Positions 30,919 through 41,115 of a DNA stretch of 64,000 nucleotides are shown here, piece by piece (the stretch's first letter is position 1; each line of letters starts with the position of its first letter). The notes under the pieces were generated by a model that saw only the letters and a list, made by a program, of their open reading frames with translations, was not told where the DNA came from and did not search any database. The stretch lies in assembly GCA_022448425.1 (NCBI GenBank), contig JAKVCY010000011.1, positions 1 through 64,000 on the forward strand, given 5' to 3'. The position numbers and the translations under genes are program-made. The stretch is from Thalassotalea sp. Lineage in GTDB: Bacteria > Pseudomonadota > Gammaproteobacteria > Enterobacterales > Alteromonadaceae.

Positions 30919-31563
30919 ATGCTTAACTATCAGGATTTCGATGCAATTTTATTTGATATGGATGGCACTATATTTGACTCCGAAGCCGTTCACCGCGAAG
31001 CATGGAAAATGACCGCGAAGGAGTTTAATCAAACCTTCACCGATGACATGTATTTGCAGTTTATTGGTATGACAACGCCAAACTGCATGAAAATGGCAAT
31101 GACAATGTTTAATCATCAAGTCGAATTAAACGCCTTTTCTGACAGTTACTATAAGAACTTAAGTCAACTTTTAGAAAGCCCTGTGCTGATAAAGCGGGGC
31201 TTTATGGATTACCTCGTGCAGGCAAAGTCGCTAGAAAAGCGATTAGGTATTGTCACGTCCAGTGGAATGAGTGGGGTAGAGGGAAATTTTGCCCACTACG
31301 ATTTTTATCAAGACTTCGACGTTGTGATTACAAGAGACGACGTAAGCCGATATAAGCCTTTCCCAGACCCTTATCTATTGGCCTGTAAAAAGCTAAAGGT
31401 CGATCCAAAGCGAACCATAGTGTTTGAAGATTCAAATACAGGAGCGACCGCTGCGATTGATGCAGGCTGTTTTACGGTTGGTATAGAGGATCTTGTGCCT
31501 TTTGATGAAGCAACTCGAAGCCGCTTGCAGCTTATGGCACAAAGTTTTGAAGCGTTTCTGTAA
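30919..31563 (+). CDS. HAD-superfamily phosphatase (subfamily IA)
   Basis: AILFDMDGTIFDSEAVH, GIVTSSG, KPFPDPYLLACKKL, VFEDSNTGATAAIDAG. Confidence 0.9.
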   Translation: MLNYQDFDAILFDMDGTIFDSEAVHREAWKMTAKEFNQTFTDDMYLQFIGMTTPNCMKMAMTMFNHQVELNAFSDSYYKNLSQLLESPVLIKRGFMDYLVQAKSLEKRLGIVTSSGMSGVEGNFAHYDFYQDFDVVITRDDVSRYKPFPDPYLLACKKLKVDPKRTIVFEDSNTGATAAIDAGCFTVGIEDLVPFDEATRSRLQLMAQSFEAFL

Positions 31564-31631
31564 AACCAAAACGTAACTTCGACTGCAAGACTATTTATTT
31601 GGTGCTAACGGTTCGATTAGTGCTAATAATA

Positions 31632-32231
31632 CTATTTGCTATATCTTGCTAGGAAGGTAGCAACAAACTCTTTTTTTAGGGTTTCAGCTTTCGATGCATC
31701 GAGTTCCCCCTGAAGCATAGGCATCCAGAAAAATGCTGAAGAACACATAGACCAAAACACCTCGGAAGCTAAAGCCGTATCTTCAATGATTAAACGCCCA
31801 TCGGCTGTGGCATCATCGAGCCATGCTTGTAAACCATCATCGTTTTTTCCGGCATTTTCCATCACTTGAGCTGCAATGTTAGGGTGAGTAATCATTACTC
31901 CAAACGCCATACGCATGAAATTCATTTTTAATTGGTTGGTTGAGATACCTACTTTCAATTCAGCAAATTTATTTAATTGAGCTTCTAGCGGCACATTGGC
32001 TTGATAAGGAATTTGTTTTTCTTCAATTGACTGCTGCACAAAATGTTGAATAACAGCATTGAATAGCACCTCTTTACTCTCGAAATGGTTGTAAACTGTG
32101 CGTTTTGAAGCTTCTGCCTTTTCAGCAATGTAGTCCATACTAGCTCTATCAAAGCCCATTTCAATAAACGCATGTACTGCAGCTTCAATAATTGCATTGC
32201 GCTTTTTACTCTTATCTCTTTGTTTTACCAC
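31632..32231 (-). CDS. TetR/AcrR-family transcriptional regulator
   Basis: KRNAIIEAAVHAFIEMGFDRASMDYIAEKAEASKRTVYNHFESKEVLF. Confidence 0.92.
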   Translation of the reverse strand: MVKQRDKSKKRNAIIEAAVHAFIEMGFDRASMDYIAEKAEASKRTVYNHFESKEVLFNAVIQHFVQQSIEEKQIPYQANVPLEAQLNKFAELKVGISTNQLKMNFMRMAFGVMITHPNIAAQVMENAGKNDDGLQAWLDDATADGRLIIEDTALASEVFWSMCSSAFFWMPMLQGELDASKAETLKKEFVATFLARYSK

Positions 32232-32253
32232 GGGGACAACACCACCTTAATTT

Positions 32254-32281
32254 CTTATTTACACTTTTTAGTGTAAATAAG
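32254..32281. promoter_or_regulatory. Perfect palindrome CTTATTTACACT-TTTT-AGTGTAAATAAG, probable TetR-family operator
   Basis: Two exact 12-bp arms in the divergent intergenic region immediately upstream of the TetR gene. Confidence 0.7.
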
Positions 32282-32352
32282 ATTAATCTGTAATTCAACA
32301 AAGATTAATCCAATTACATTCTTTGGTGTAATTAAGTGTCAGGAAGCTGAAT

Positions 32353-32532
32353 ATGAAAACAATCTTAGTCACAGGTGCGTCGTCAGGTATTGGGGCAGAC
32401 TTTGCCAAACAATTAGCGGAGCAAGGGCATAGGGTTTATGCCGCAGGCGCTTACGCGAGACCACTATTGTTTATTCGTAAGTGGTTTAGCGACCGCATCT
32501 TTGTTCGCACCATCATGTCAATGGTTAAGTAG
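32353..32532 (+). pseudogene. SDR gene with large internal deletion (N- and C-terminal ends only)
   Basis: Reads MKTILVTGASSGIGADFAKQLAEQGHRVYAAGAYARPLLFIRKWFSDRIFVRTIMSMVK*: Rossmann start joined to a C-terminal tail, 59 aa in all. Confidence 0.75.
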
Positions 32533-32537
32533 AGTCT

Positions 32538-33191
32538 TTGATGAATGTGTTAATTACGGGTGCCACCAGTATGGTGGGCTCCAACGTATTGAAATTGTGT
32601 TTAGCGGATAAGCAAATAACTCAAGTTACCGTGCTAGGTAGACGTAGTTGTGGCATAAGCCATCATAAGCTGAAAGAAATTTTAGTGATATATTTTAATG
32701 ACTTATCTGGCATTCGAGACCAGCTGGCGTTAACTGACACGGTATATTAATGCTTAGGTGCTTATATCGGTCAATTGCCGCGAGAGAAGTTTTATCAGGT
32801 TAATGTTACGTACCCTAAGCAATTATCTGAACAAATTCAGCTTGCTGGCAAAGCTGATTTGAGACTTTGCTTACTGTCGGGTGCAGGCGCAGACCGCCTT
32901 GTTGAGTCCAGTATGACATTCGCTACAGATAAGGGTGAAATAGAAAACTATTTGTCGTTACATCACCCAAATTTTCATACCTTCAGCCCGAGTTATATTT
33001 ATCCATTAGAGCCAAGAAAGGAGCCTAATTTCATGTATCGTGTTTGCCGATGGCTTTATCCTCTGATCAAACTGATGGGAGCTAATGCGAGCATTACGTC
33101 AGTTGATTTAGCTGCCGGTTTATTCAAAGTAGGCGTATTCGGCCATCACAAACAAATATTTGAAAATGCTGATATTAGGCAAATGGTATAA
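32538..33191 (+). pseudogene. NAD(P)-binding epimerase/oxidoreductase (YbjT/HTATIP2-like), interrupted by in-frame TAA
   Basis: NVLITGATSMVGSNVLKLCLADKQITQVTVLGRR...DTVY*CLGAYIGQLPREKFYQVN...; both pieces in the same frame, stop at 32748-32750. Confidence 0.7.
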
Positions 33192-33221
33192 GCAAACCTG
33201 CCCTTGTAGCTTTAGTTTTTA

Positions 33222-33245
33222 GAAGCGTCGAATGACGCTTTTCAT
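33222..33245. terminator. Hairpin AAGCGTC-GAAT-GACGCTT with T-rich tail
   Basis: Inverted repeat downstream of 33191. Confidence 0.5.
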
Positions 33246-33358
33246 TAATTTGGGGTCTTAAGTAACTAAATCCACATCAGTTCCACTTTATCTTAGGCTA
33301 TTGTAAATAAAAGGATTTATACTCGTATTCTTACTATTAGCCATTTGATAATATTTAC

Positions 33359-33907
33359 ATGGAGTTTCCTACTTTAGATACATCAAGGCTGCGCCTTACC
33401 CAACTGTCCGCTGAAGATGTATCTTCATTGTTTACCGTTTTTTCTGATGAAAATGTTGTTAAGTACTACGATACCGACGTTTATCAATCAGAAGAGCAAG
33501 CGGCAAAGTTAATCGAATTTTTTAACGGACGCTTTGCGGAAAATGCGGGTATCCGTTGGGGTATTCGACTAAAAGAAAGTGATGCATTGATTGGCATTTG
33601 TGGGTTCCACTCAGTTAACACGTCAATGAAGAGTGCCGGAATTGGCTATGAGATCGCTTCAAAATATTGGGGAAATGGCTATGTGACTGAAGCATTGGCT
33701 AAAGTTATCGAATGTGCTTTTTCTGAAGCTTCTCCTTTTGATGGTTTATATCGTATTCAAGTTGACACTATGGATAGTAATTTAGCTTCTGAAGCTGTGC
33801 TTAAAAAGCTTGGTTTTAAAGAAGGGGGCATTAGGCGTGGAGCAGGCCATTGGAAGGGCGGATTCCACGACTTAAAGTGTTTTGGTTTGCTTAAATCTGA
33901 TCTTTAA
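33359..33907 (+). CDS. GNAT family N-acetyltransferase (RimJ/RimL-like)
   Basis: LDTSRLRLTQLSAEDV, GIGYEIASKYWGNGYVTEAL, VLKKLGFKEGGIRRG. Confidence 0.9.
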   Translation: MEFPTLDTSRLRLTQLSAEDVSSLFTVFSDENVVKYYDTDVYQSEEQAAKLIEFFNGRFAENAGIRWGIRLKESDALIGICGFHSVNTSMKSAGIGYEIASKYWGNGYVTEALAKVIECAFSEASPFDGLYRIQVDTMDSNLASEAVLKKLGFKEGGIRRGAGHWKGGFHDLKCFGLLKSDL

Positions 33908-34144
33908 TAATGCATAAGCTAACTCAATGGCTATGCCACCTGATGCGCTAGTGATCAATGCCGTATTTTGATTTGTCATTTATTTCTCCGATGTGTGCTG
34001 TTTAATTTAGACACATGATAAAGAGGCAGGAGAAATGGTGAAAATCAGAAGGTGACAGTTGGCTATCACAATGTGCCAAATTATCGTTTTTTGTGCCAAG
34101 CGCAAACCCATACCCAAAGCACTAGTTTTACCAACTCAATATGC

Positions 34145-34173
34145 AAAAAGAGGAGCAAAAGCTCCTCTTTTTC
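34145..34173. terminator. Hairpin AAAAAGAGGAGC-AAAA-GCTCCTCTTTTT
   Basis: Inverted repeat with A/T tracts next to the TonB receptor stop. Confidence 0.75.
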
Positions 34174-34187
34174 TTGTTTAGAATGGC

Positions 34188-36371
34188 TTACTCACCAAAC
34201 TGAAATCTGATACCTGCATTGACGGTGAAACCGTCATTTCTAGACCAAATATCTGTAGTCCACCGGCCGCTAGCTGCTTGGGATGGTAGTAAGAGAGAGT
34301 CTTCTTTTGTTTGGCGTATGTTAAGCAAGTTCTCTGCATTGATAAAATAGCTAATACGGCCAAGGGTAATCTGTCCGAGTAGACCTAGGTGCCAGTAAGC
34401 GTCGCTTTTCTCTCTATATGGGTTATTTTCTAACTTTTGGGTGCCCGTGTAATAGGCTTCAACCCCCACTAGGTGACTACCGTGTTCTTCCCACATTACA
34501 ACAAGGCCAGCAGAGTGCTGCGGCGTGAGTGCTAGCGGCTGTCTTGATGACTCAGCATCACCCGCTTTGGTTGCATCCGTATATAGATAACTACCTGTGA
34601 ATTTGATATCACGCCAGCGATAACGCATTAATAGCTCTGCACCGGAAATTTCAGTTTCTCCTGGCGCGTTAACAAGACGAACAGTTTTTTCGTAATTCAA
34701 CGAACTAGCACTAGTTGTTGGGTTAGTGATGTCGTTGCTATTTAAATAATTACTGATTTGGTCAAGCTCAGTAACGTTATCAATCTCTGACGCGAATAAC
34801 GTCACGCTTGTTTCCATTGCGCCTTCGATATAGCTGATATCAAGTGATGCAGTTGTTGCTTGCTCGGCATCAAGACCTTCTAAAGGTACTAGGCGAGATA
34901 GACCGACTTCATCAATCTCCTCGATAAATGGCGTGGGGGCGTAAAAGCCTTTTCCATAAGCACCGCGAATCGTCCAGTATTCCGGGCTATATAAAAGCGA
35001 CACGCGTGGACTAAATTGAGTACCATAATCGCTATGCAAGTCGGTGCGCGCGCTTAACGAAGCGGCAATGTCATCTGATATTTCGTAGTCTAGTTGAGAG
35101 AACAAACCTGGTGTTTCGAAATTATAGTCAAAGTCAGGGAAAGTCTTTGATTTGAAATGCTCACCTTGGAAAGCTGCGCCGATAAGCCATGCGGCTTTGT
35201 CGGTGTAGCCAGAGAGGCTTGATTCTAGTAAGTAACTATTGTGACGATCGTCCTCTATAACATTACCGAACTGATGGTCATGGGATTGACTCATCGCTGA
35301 GCCTCGAACGTTAAGATTAATAATGTCATTAACCGCTTGGTCGTAAACAAAACCAAAGTCTGTGCGAGTTGTGTCTAGGTTTTGCGAGAAATGCGTTCCG
35401 TCAGGTAGCGTAGCGTTGCCACGAGTACCTCCAGTTCGCTTCTCCTTCATGGCACCTGCTGTCACATATAAATTTTGACCATTTTCGCCTTGCCAATACA
35501 GGCGAGGGCGCACGCTGGCACGTTCATATCCTGCCATATCAATCCAACCATCGTCGTCTAAGTCTTCTTCTTTTTGATGGTGGATGCCTGCTGTGATAGA
35601 TGCGCTAACTGTATCGCTTATTGGGGCAGCAATATAAGACGTAATATCTTGTCCATCTTTTGATATAAGGTTAACAAGTACTTCACCTTCATAGTTGTCA
35701 GATGGCGTTCTCGAAATTAGGTTAATCACACCACCTAACGCTGAGCCGCCATAAAGCGAGGAAGCTGAACCTTTGATAATCTCAACATTAGCTAAATCTG
35801 TGGGGGGAATTTGTAACAAGCCAATCGACGGTGTTTGGCCGCCATAAAGTGGCAGTCCATCACTTAAAAGTTGGGTGTATCTGCCAAAAAGCCCTTGAAG
35901 CCTAATATTGGCGCTACCTAAAGTTGGTGAGGTAGTTTGCACTCTAACGCCACCAGTTTCAGCAACGAGCATTGAAATATTACCCGGGCGCATTAGCGCT
36001 TTTTCTTGGATTTCTTCGCCATTAATGATTTCTGTGCGGGTTGCTGATTCCGTGACGATGCGACCAAGACGAGATGCTCTTACTTGTATGCGCTCGAAGC
36101 TTTGCTCGTCATGGTCGTGTTGATGACCATGGCCGTGCTCATGATTTTCCCCGTGTTGGTCTTTTTTCTCTGCATTATGTTCGTCATGGTGTTCATTTTG
36201 CGATTTCTCGCTGTGATTGTGTTCACTTTGATGGTGTTGGCTCTGATCTTTGCTGATAGCGTGGCTGTTGTTTTGGTCCTTCGCATCAACACTAAAACTA
36301 GTACTAAGACTTGTTAACGCGATTGCAAGCAGCGCAAATTTGGCTGCTTTGTTAATAGATTTAGAAAGCAC
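34188..36371 (-). CDS. TonB-dependent receptor with His-rich N-terminal extension (possible metal receptor)
   Basis: Plug motifs IRLQGLFGRYTQLLSDGLPLYGG and VEIIKGSASSLYGGSALGGVINLISR; mature N-terminus HHQSEHNHSEKSQNEHHDEHN...HEHGHGHQHDHDEQ. Confidence 0.9.
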   Translation of the reverse strand: MLSKSINKAAKFALLAIALTSLSTSFSVDAKDQNNSHAISKDQSQHHQSEHNHSEKSQNEHHDEHNAEKKDQHGENHEHGHGHQHDHDEQSFERIQVRASRLGRIVTESATRTEIINGEEIQEKALMRPGNISMLVAETGGVRVQTTSPTLGSANIRLQGLFGRYTQLLSDGLPLYGGQTPSIGLLQIPPTDLANVEIIKGSASSLYGGSALGGVINLISRTPSDNYEGEVLVNLISKDGQDITSYIAAPISDTVSASITAGIHHQKEEDLDDDGWIDMAGYERASVRPRLYWQGENGQNLYVTAGAMKEKRTGGTRGNATLPDGTHFSQNLDTTRTDFGFVYDQAVNDIINLNVRGSAMSQSHDHQFGNVIEDDRHNSYLLESSLSGYTDKAAWLIGAAFQGEHFKSKTFPDFDYNFETPGLFSQLDYEISDDIAASLSARTDLHSDYGTQFSPRVSLLYSPEYWTIRGAYGKGFYAPTPFIEEIDEVGLSRLVPLEGLDAEQATTASLDISYIEGAMETSVTLFASEIDNVTELDQISNYLNSNDITNPTTSASSLNYEKTVRLVNAPGETEISGAELLMRYRWRDIKFTGSYLYTDATKAGDAESSRQPLALTPQHSAGLVVMWEEHGSHLVGVEAYYTGTQKLENNPYREKSDAYWHLGLLGQITLGRISYFINAENLLNIRQTKEDSLLLPSQAASGRWTTDIWSRNDGFTVNAGIRFQFGE

Positions 36372-36464
36372 GTATTACCTCAAATATGCTAAAAAGTGCG
36401 CTGGAAGCAGCGCTAATATCGATAGATTTAAATACAATTAGTGCGTATTACAGGCGCACTAAGC

Positions 36465-36845
36465 CTACGAGGTGAAAATGGGCGGTCGGTAGAGGGAATT
36501 TATAATGGTGTTCGACAGTTGCTTTCTCTGTTCATTAATCGGCGCAGTCAATATCCATTGATGTGAAGAGTACGATTTAGTGGGAATATATACTGCAAAC
36601 GAGCAGGCGCTTCCTGTGCATGGGCACGAGGCAAAGCAACAGTCGGTCTCACAGCAATCATCCTCAGCGCTAACATCTTCTGGTGTTGAAGTTTCAATAG
36701 TCTCGTTTGAAGCCGTTACTTGTTTTACGGAAAGCTGATTAGAGCTCTCTTCATCACAGGGTAAAAAGGTCGCCGACGCCAATGCCTGCCCTAAAAAGGA
36801 CATACATAAGAGGATTAACATGACTAAACGGCTAATAGCTTTCAA
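36465..36845 (-). CDS. Small exported Cys-rich protein (DUF2946/copper-associated-like)
   Basis: Signal peptide MKAISRLVMLILLCMSFLGQALA, cluster DDCCETDCCFASCPCTGSACSF, C-terminal LYRPPIFTS; directly upstream of the His-rich TonB receptor on the same strand. Confidence 0.6.
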   Translation of the reverse strand: MKAISRLVMLILLCMSFLGQALASATFLPCDEESSNQLSVKQVTASNETIETSTPEDVSAEDDCCETDCCFASCPCTGSACSFAVYIPTKSYSSHQWILTAPINEQRKQLSNTIINSLYRPPIFTS

Positions 36846-37040
36846 TTTGTGATTCTCAAAACAAGTGGCGGTATTCTATAAATAATTTAGTGCTAAGTGA
36901 ATTTTTTTAAACATTTTGCATCTTACTAAACACTGGAAACACGGCTAGACTCATATAACATTTGATTAACATTATGTTAGATTGTGGTGTAAGAATTATC
37001 GTATTCGGAAAACTCGCGCATTCAACATACAGGACGTTAA

Positions 37041-38468
37041 ATGAAAAACAACATAAAGGACACTCTCTCCAAACGCACCAGATTACCGCTTGCTTCTTTG
37101 CGCTTTTCTACTTTTGACTTTGCTATTGGACCTCTTGCTAAGTTTTTTTTTGCTACTGGTCTTTTTACTATGACTACATTTTCTTGTATTGCGAGTATTT
37201 GGCAATCTGACGGTTACGGTTATGTATTTGACCTGTCTGACAGTAAGTTACCTAAAGTTTACGACGTTGGATCAAATTATTGTTTATTAAATCATTTTTT
37301 AACGGATGAAGCTCAAAGCGAAGGGCTTTCGATTGATAAACAGAGTCATACGCTTGAGTTTGGCAAGTTGTTTCCACTTAAAGTCAGCAGGGTGAATGCA
37401 GTTCCCGTTCATTGTAGCGAAAGTGGCGTGGCAACTTTTCAAAATGAGCAATACAAGTTTTCAGCACCGCAGGTACTAGAAACATTGCTTAACCATTTCA
37501 GCGAACATTACGCTTACAGCGACGACAAAAAGCTTAACTGGCAGACAATTAAGCAGACATGGCTAAAACGTGTCGACAATGACACAACACCAGCTCAGTT
37601 ACGGCAAGTGATTGATGACTTTTTAGCGATGCTCAGCGACGGGCACGCCATTTTGTTTAACGAATCGTTAGACCGGTTAGTTCATCATTCGCCGCGTAAA
37701 CTTACGTCGGAATCACGATTGCTCGAATTTATGGCTGAACAGCCTGACTTTACTGACATTTCGCAAGTCTATCGCTATGTTTATCAAAATTGGTTGAGCA
37801 TTATTAATTCCTACATTGATGCAGAAGAGCCTCACCAAGTGCTCAACAGTAACTTTTTCTATGCCAAACTCAAAGGCGGCAGTATTTACCTGCGAATTGA
37901 AAGTTTCGATGAACACGATACCGAAGCGGTGATGAGACATTTGTTGCCGAAGCTCAACACAGCATCAGGCGTAGTTATTGATCTACGTGACAGTTCAGGT
38001 GGCAGTGATGTTGTCGCATTAAAAATGATGTCTTTTTTATCCAATCATAAGTTTGATGTGGGTGTGAAACGATATAAAACCGATCATGGTATGGCAAAAG
38101 GTGCTGAGATCAGTGTGTCGCCAATTTCGAAAGATGCCTACGCTGGGAATATTGTTGTATTGACAAGCCAGCATACACCAAGCGCTGCAGAAGTGTTTTT
38201 AATGGCATTAAAAGCTAGAGGTAATGTCACCATCATAGGCGAGAACAGTTTTGGAGCCTTTAGTGATGCGCTAACTAAAGCATTACCTAATGGCTGGGGC
38301 ATTACCCTTTCCAATGAAAAGTATGTTGACGTTAACGGGCATCATTATGAATTTAGCGGTATTCCGGTAGATGCAGATTTCGAATTTCCCAATATTACCG
38401 ACATTAAGCTAAATCGAGATTCAGCATTGGAGTATGCAATCAGTTTGTTGAGTAAGCAGTCTATTTAA
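37041..38468 (+). CDS. S41-family peptidase
   Basis: FLAMLSDGHAIL, GVVIDLRDSSGGSDVVALKMMSFL, IVVLTSQHTPSAAEVFLMALKARGNVTIIGENSFGAFSD (Ser/Lys-type tail protease core). Confidence 0.85.
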   Translation: MKNNIKDTLSKRTRLPLASLRFSTFDFAIGPLAKFFFATGLFTMTTFSCIASIWQSDGYGYVFDLSDSKLPKVYDVGSNYCLLNHFLTDEAQSEGLSIDKQSHTLEFGKLFPLKVSRVNAVPVHCSESGVATFQNEQYKFSAPQVLETLLNHFSEHYAYSDDKKLNWQTIKQTWLKRVDNDTTPAQLRQVIDDFLAMLSDGHAILFNESLDRLVHHSPRKLTSESRLLEFMAEQPDFTDISQVYRYVYQNWLSIINSYIDAEEPHQVLNSNFFYAKLKGGSIYLRIESFDEHDTEAVMRHLLPKLNTASGVVIDLRDSSGGSDVVALKMMSFLSNHKFDVGVKRYKTDHGMAKGAEISVSPISKDAYAGNIVVLTSQHTPSAAEVFLMALKARGNVTIIGENSFGAFSDALTKALPNGWGITLSNEKYVDVNGHHYEFSGIPVDADFEFPNITDIKLNRDSALEYAISLLSKQSI

Positions 38469-38602
38469 ATGCTTTAGCGATATTTGTCGCTTTGCCAATG
38501 ATTGAAACTTTTATATGTAATTCAAGGAACTAAATTACTATTACTCACTTGAAATTTAGTTTAGTGTTCAAGCTTTTTATGAAAATAACAAAGGAAATAT
38601 GT

Positions 38603-41008
38603 ATGTTTAAACGATGGATATATTTGCTTTTGATTGCAATGGCGCTGCCTTCTATGGCACAAGAAGCGTTGCAATATCAGAAGCCTTCAAAAGAGATTCT
38701 TGAGCTCGTCGATGTAAAAAGGGCACCTGCCACTTTTATCGATGATGCACAAGAAAATATGATTTTGCTATTTCGTGATAGCTACAAATCGATTGAAGAA
38801 TTATCCAAACAGGAGTTACGCTTAGCGGGACTTCGAATCGACCCTAAAACCAACATTGGTAGCCGAGTTACTTACTACAACGACCTGAAAATTCAGCGTG
38901 TTGGTAGCGAAGACGCGCTTAATGTTAAAGGTTTACCTAAGAACCCACGTTTAGCCAACTTCCGTTGGTCACCAAATCAAAAGTATCTTGCATTCACTCA
39001 TACAACTTCAGCACAGGTTGAACTATGGGTGTTAGATGTTAAGAAAGTAAAGGCGATGCGTTTAAGCAAGAAAGCGTTGAATGCGAATATGGGCGACGTT
39101 ATTAACTGGCATGCTGATAGCAAATCGCTATTAGTTAAAACAATCCCAAGTGATAAAAAAGCGCTAATCGACTCGAGTAGCGCAGTGCCAACTGGACCGA
39201 CGATTTCAGTGAGTGATGGTAAAAAAGCACAAAATCGCACGTACCAAGATCTACTTAAAAACAAAACCGATGAGTTTAATTTTGAACAATTAGCTCGCTC
39301 TGAAATTTATACGGTGTCGTTAAAGAAAAAAGCAAAAGCTTGGTTACCAGCGGGCATGTACGGTAACGTGAGTGTTTCTCCGGCGGGTGATTATGTCATG
39401 GTGCAGGAGTTTCAACGTCCGTTTTCTTATTTAGTGCCTTACTCTCGTTTCCCGCACAAAATTAACCTTTACAGCCGTGGTGGTAAGCTTGCCCACACTG
39501 CGGTTGATGTGCCATTAATCGAAGATTTACCACAAGGATTTATGGCGGTTCGAGAAGGGCCTCGCCGATTACAATGGCGAAATGACCAGCCAAATATCTT
39601 GGTTTATGCAGAGGCGCTAGATGGTGGTGATCCAGAAAAAGAGGTAAGCCACCGTGATCAAGTTATGCAATTAGCAGCACCATTCAATGGTTCCGCTTCA
39701 CTACTGCTAAAAGTTGAAGACAGATTTTATCGTGCCGTATGGAAGGACGATAAAACGGCATTGGCAATGACCTACTGGTGGAATACGCGTAACACGAAAA
39801 CGTATCTATTTAGCCCTGACCAAAGCACACCAGCTAAAGTTATTTCAGATCGCAATTATCAAGACAGATACAGCGATCCAGGTAGTTTTGTTACCACAAA
39901 AAACCAATACTTCCGCGGCGTGTTAGCAGTGGATAATGGCAACGCATTTTTACTTGGCGATGGCTTTACGCCAAAAGGCCAATTTCCATTCTTGGATAAA
40001 CTAAACTTAGCAAGCCTTGAAACGGAACGTGTTTATCAGTCTGAATATACCGATAAGTATGAAGATGTACGCGATTACAACCTTGAGAATGATCGCCTGT
40101 TAGTGCGCATTGAATCGAAAAGCGATTACCCTAATTATTACTTCAGAAGCTTGAAAGATAATAAGTTAACTGCGTTAACGGATTTCGCAAATCCGTTCAT
40201 TAGTATTGCAAACGTTAAGAAGGAAGTTATTACCTACAAGCGTGATGACGGCTTAGACTTAACGGGTACTATGTATTTACCCACTGACTATGTAGAGGGT
40301 AAAAAATACCCAATGATCCTTTGGGCTTACCCTGAAGAATTTAAAGATAAATCAAGCGCAGGTCAGAATACGCAAAACCCTAATAACTTCATCTACCCTT
40401 GGTATGGTTCTCCTATTTATTGGGTAACTAAAGGTTATGTTGTGTTAGATGATGCTTCTTTCCCAATTGTTGGTGAAGGTGACGAAGAACCTAACGACAC
40501 GTTCAGACCACAGCTAATCGCGAATGCAAAGGCTGCTATTGATGCGTTGGATGAAAGAGGCCTAATCGACCGTGAGCGTGTTGCTGTTGGTGGACACAGC
40601 TACGGTGCCTTCATGGTGGCGAATTTGTTATCGCATTCAGACCTTTTCGCTGCTGGTATTGCACGTTCAGGTGCATACAACCGTACATTAACACCGTTCG
40701 GCTTCCAGTCGGAAGAGCGCCATTACTGGGATGCACCTGAAGTGTACTACACCATGTCGCCATTTATGCATGCAGAAAAAATGAAAACACCTTTGTTATT
40801 GATTCACGGCGAAGCGGATAACAATTCTGGTACTTACCCAATGCAAAGTGAGCGTTACTTCAATGCGCTAAAAGGTTTGGGTGCGATTACGCGTTTAGTG
40901 ATGCTGCCGAAAGAAAGCCACGGCTACCGTGCTAAAGAGAGCGTACTCCACACTATTTGGGAACAAGACCAATGGTTAGAAAAATACGTTAAAAACAAAG
41001 GTCAATAA
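38603..41008 (+). CDS. S9-family prolyl oligopeptidase-like peptidase, exported
   Basis: Signal peptide MFKRWIYLLLIAMALPSMAQ, beta-propeller region, catalytic VAVGGHSYGAFMVANLLSHSDLFAAGIARSGAYNRTLTPFGFQ and LLLIHGEADNNSGTYPMQSERYF...ESHGY. Confidence 0.93.
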   Translation: MFKRWIYLLLIAMALPSMAQEALQYQKPSKEILELVDVKRAPATFIDDAQENMILLFRDSYKSIEELSKQELRLAGLRIDPKTNIGSRVTYYNDLKIQRVGSEDALNVKGLPKNPRLANFRWSPNQKYLAFTHTTSAQVELWVLDVKKVKAMRLSKKALNANMGDVINWHADSKSLLVKTIPSDKKALIDSSSAVPTGPTISVSDGKKAQNRTYQDLLKNKTDEFNFEQLARSEIYTVSLKKKAKAWLPAGMYGNVSVSPAGDYVMVQEFQRPFSYLVPYSRFPHKINLYSRGGKLAHTAVDVPLIEDLPQGFMAVREGPRRLQWRNDQPNILVYAEALDGGDPEKEVSHRDQVMQLAAPFNGSASLLLKVEDRFYRAVWKDDKTALAMTYWWNTRNTKTYLFSPDQSTPAKVISDRNYQDRYSDPGSFVTTKNQYFRGVLAVDNGNAFLLGDGFTPKGQFPFLDKLNLASLETERVYQSEYTDKYEDVRDYNLENDRLLVRIESKSDYPNYYFRSLKDNKLTALTDFANPFISIANVKKEVITYKRDDGLDLTGTMYLPTDYVEGKKYPMILWAYPEEFKDKSSAGQNTQNPNNFIYPWYGSPIYWVTKGYVVLDDASFPIVGEGDEEPNDTFRPQLIANAKAAIDALDERGLIDRERVAVGGHSYGAFMVANLLSHSDLFAAGIARSGAYNRTLTPFGFQSEERHYWDAPEVYYTMSPFMHAEKMKTPLLLIHGEADNNSGTYPMQSERYFNALKGLGAITRLVMLPKESHGYRAKESVLHTIWEQDQWLEKYVKNKGQ

Positions 41009-41069
41009 CGTACACGCTTGACTTTGATACTTAACCCATACGTTCTAAAATATGTTGGGAAGCTTTAAC

Positions 41070-41115
41070 TAACTGGCTATTGCGGATTTTAAACGCAATA
41101 GCCAGTTTTTTATTG
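41070..41115. terminator. Terminator hairpin ACTGGCTATTGCG..CGCAATAGCCAGT + T-tract
   Basis: Long stem followed by TTTTTT. Confidence 0.85.

Noticed and set aside
36084-36317. Hydrophobic plus-strand ORF opposite the His-rich segment
   Set aside because: Reverse complement of His-rich codons naturally yields Met/Val-rich hydrophobic peptides; no other support.
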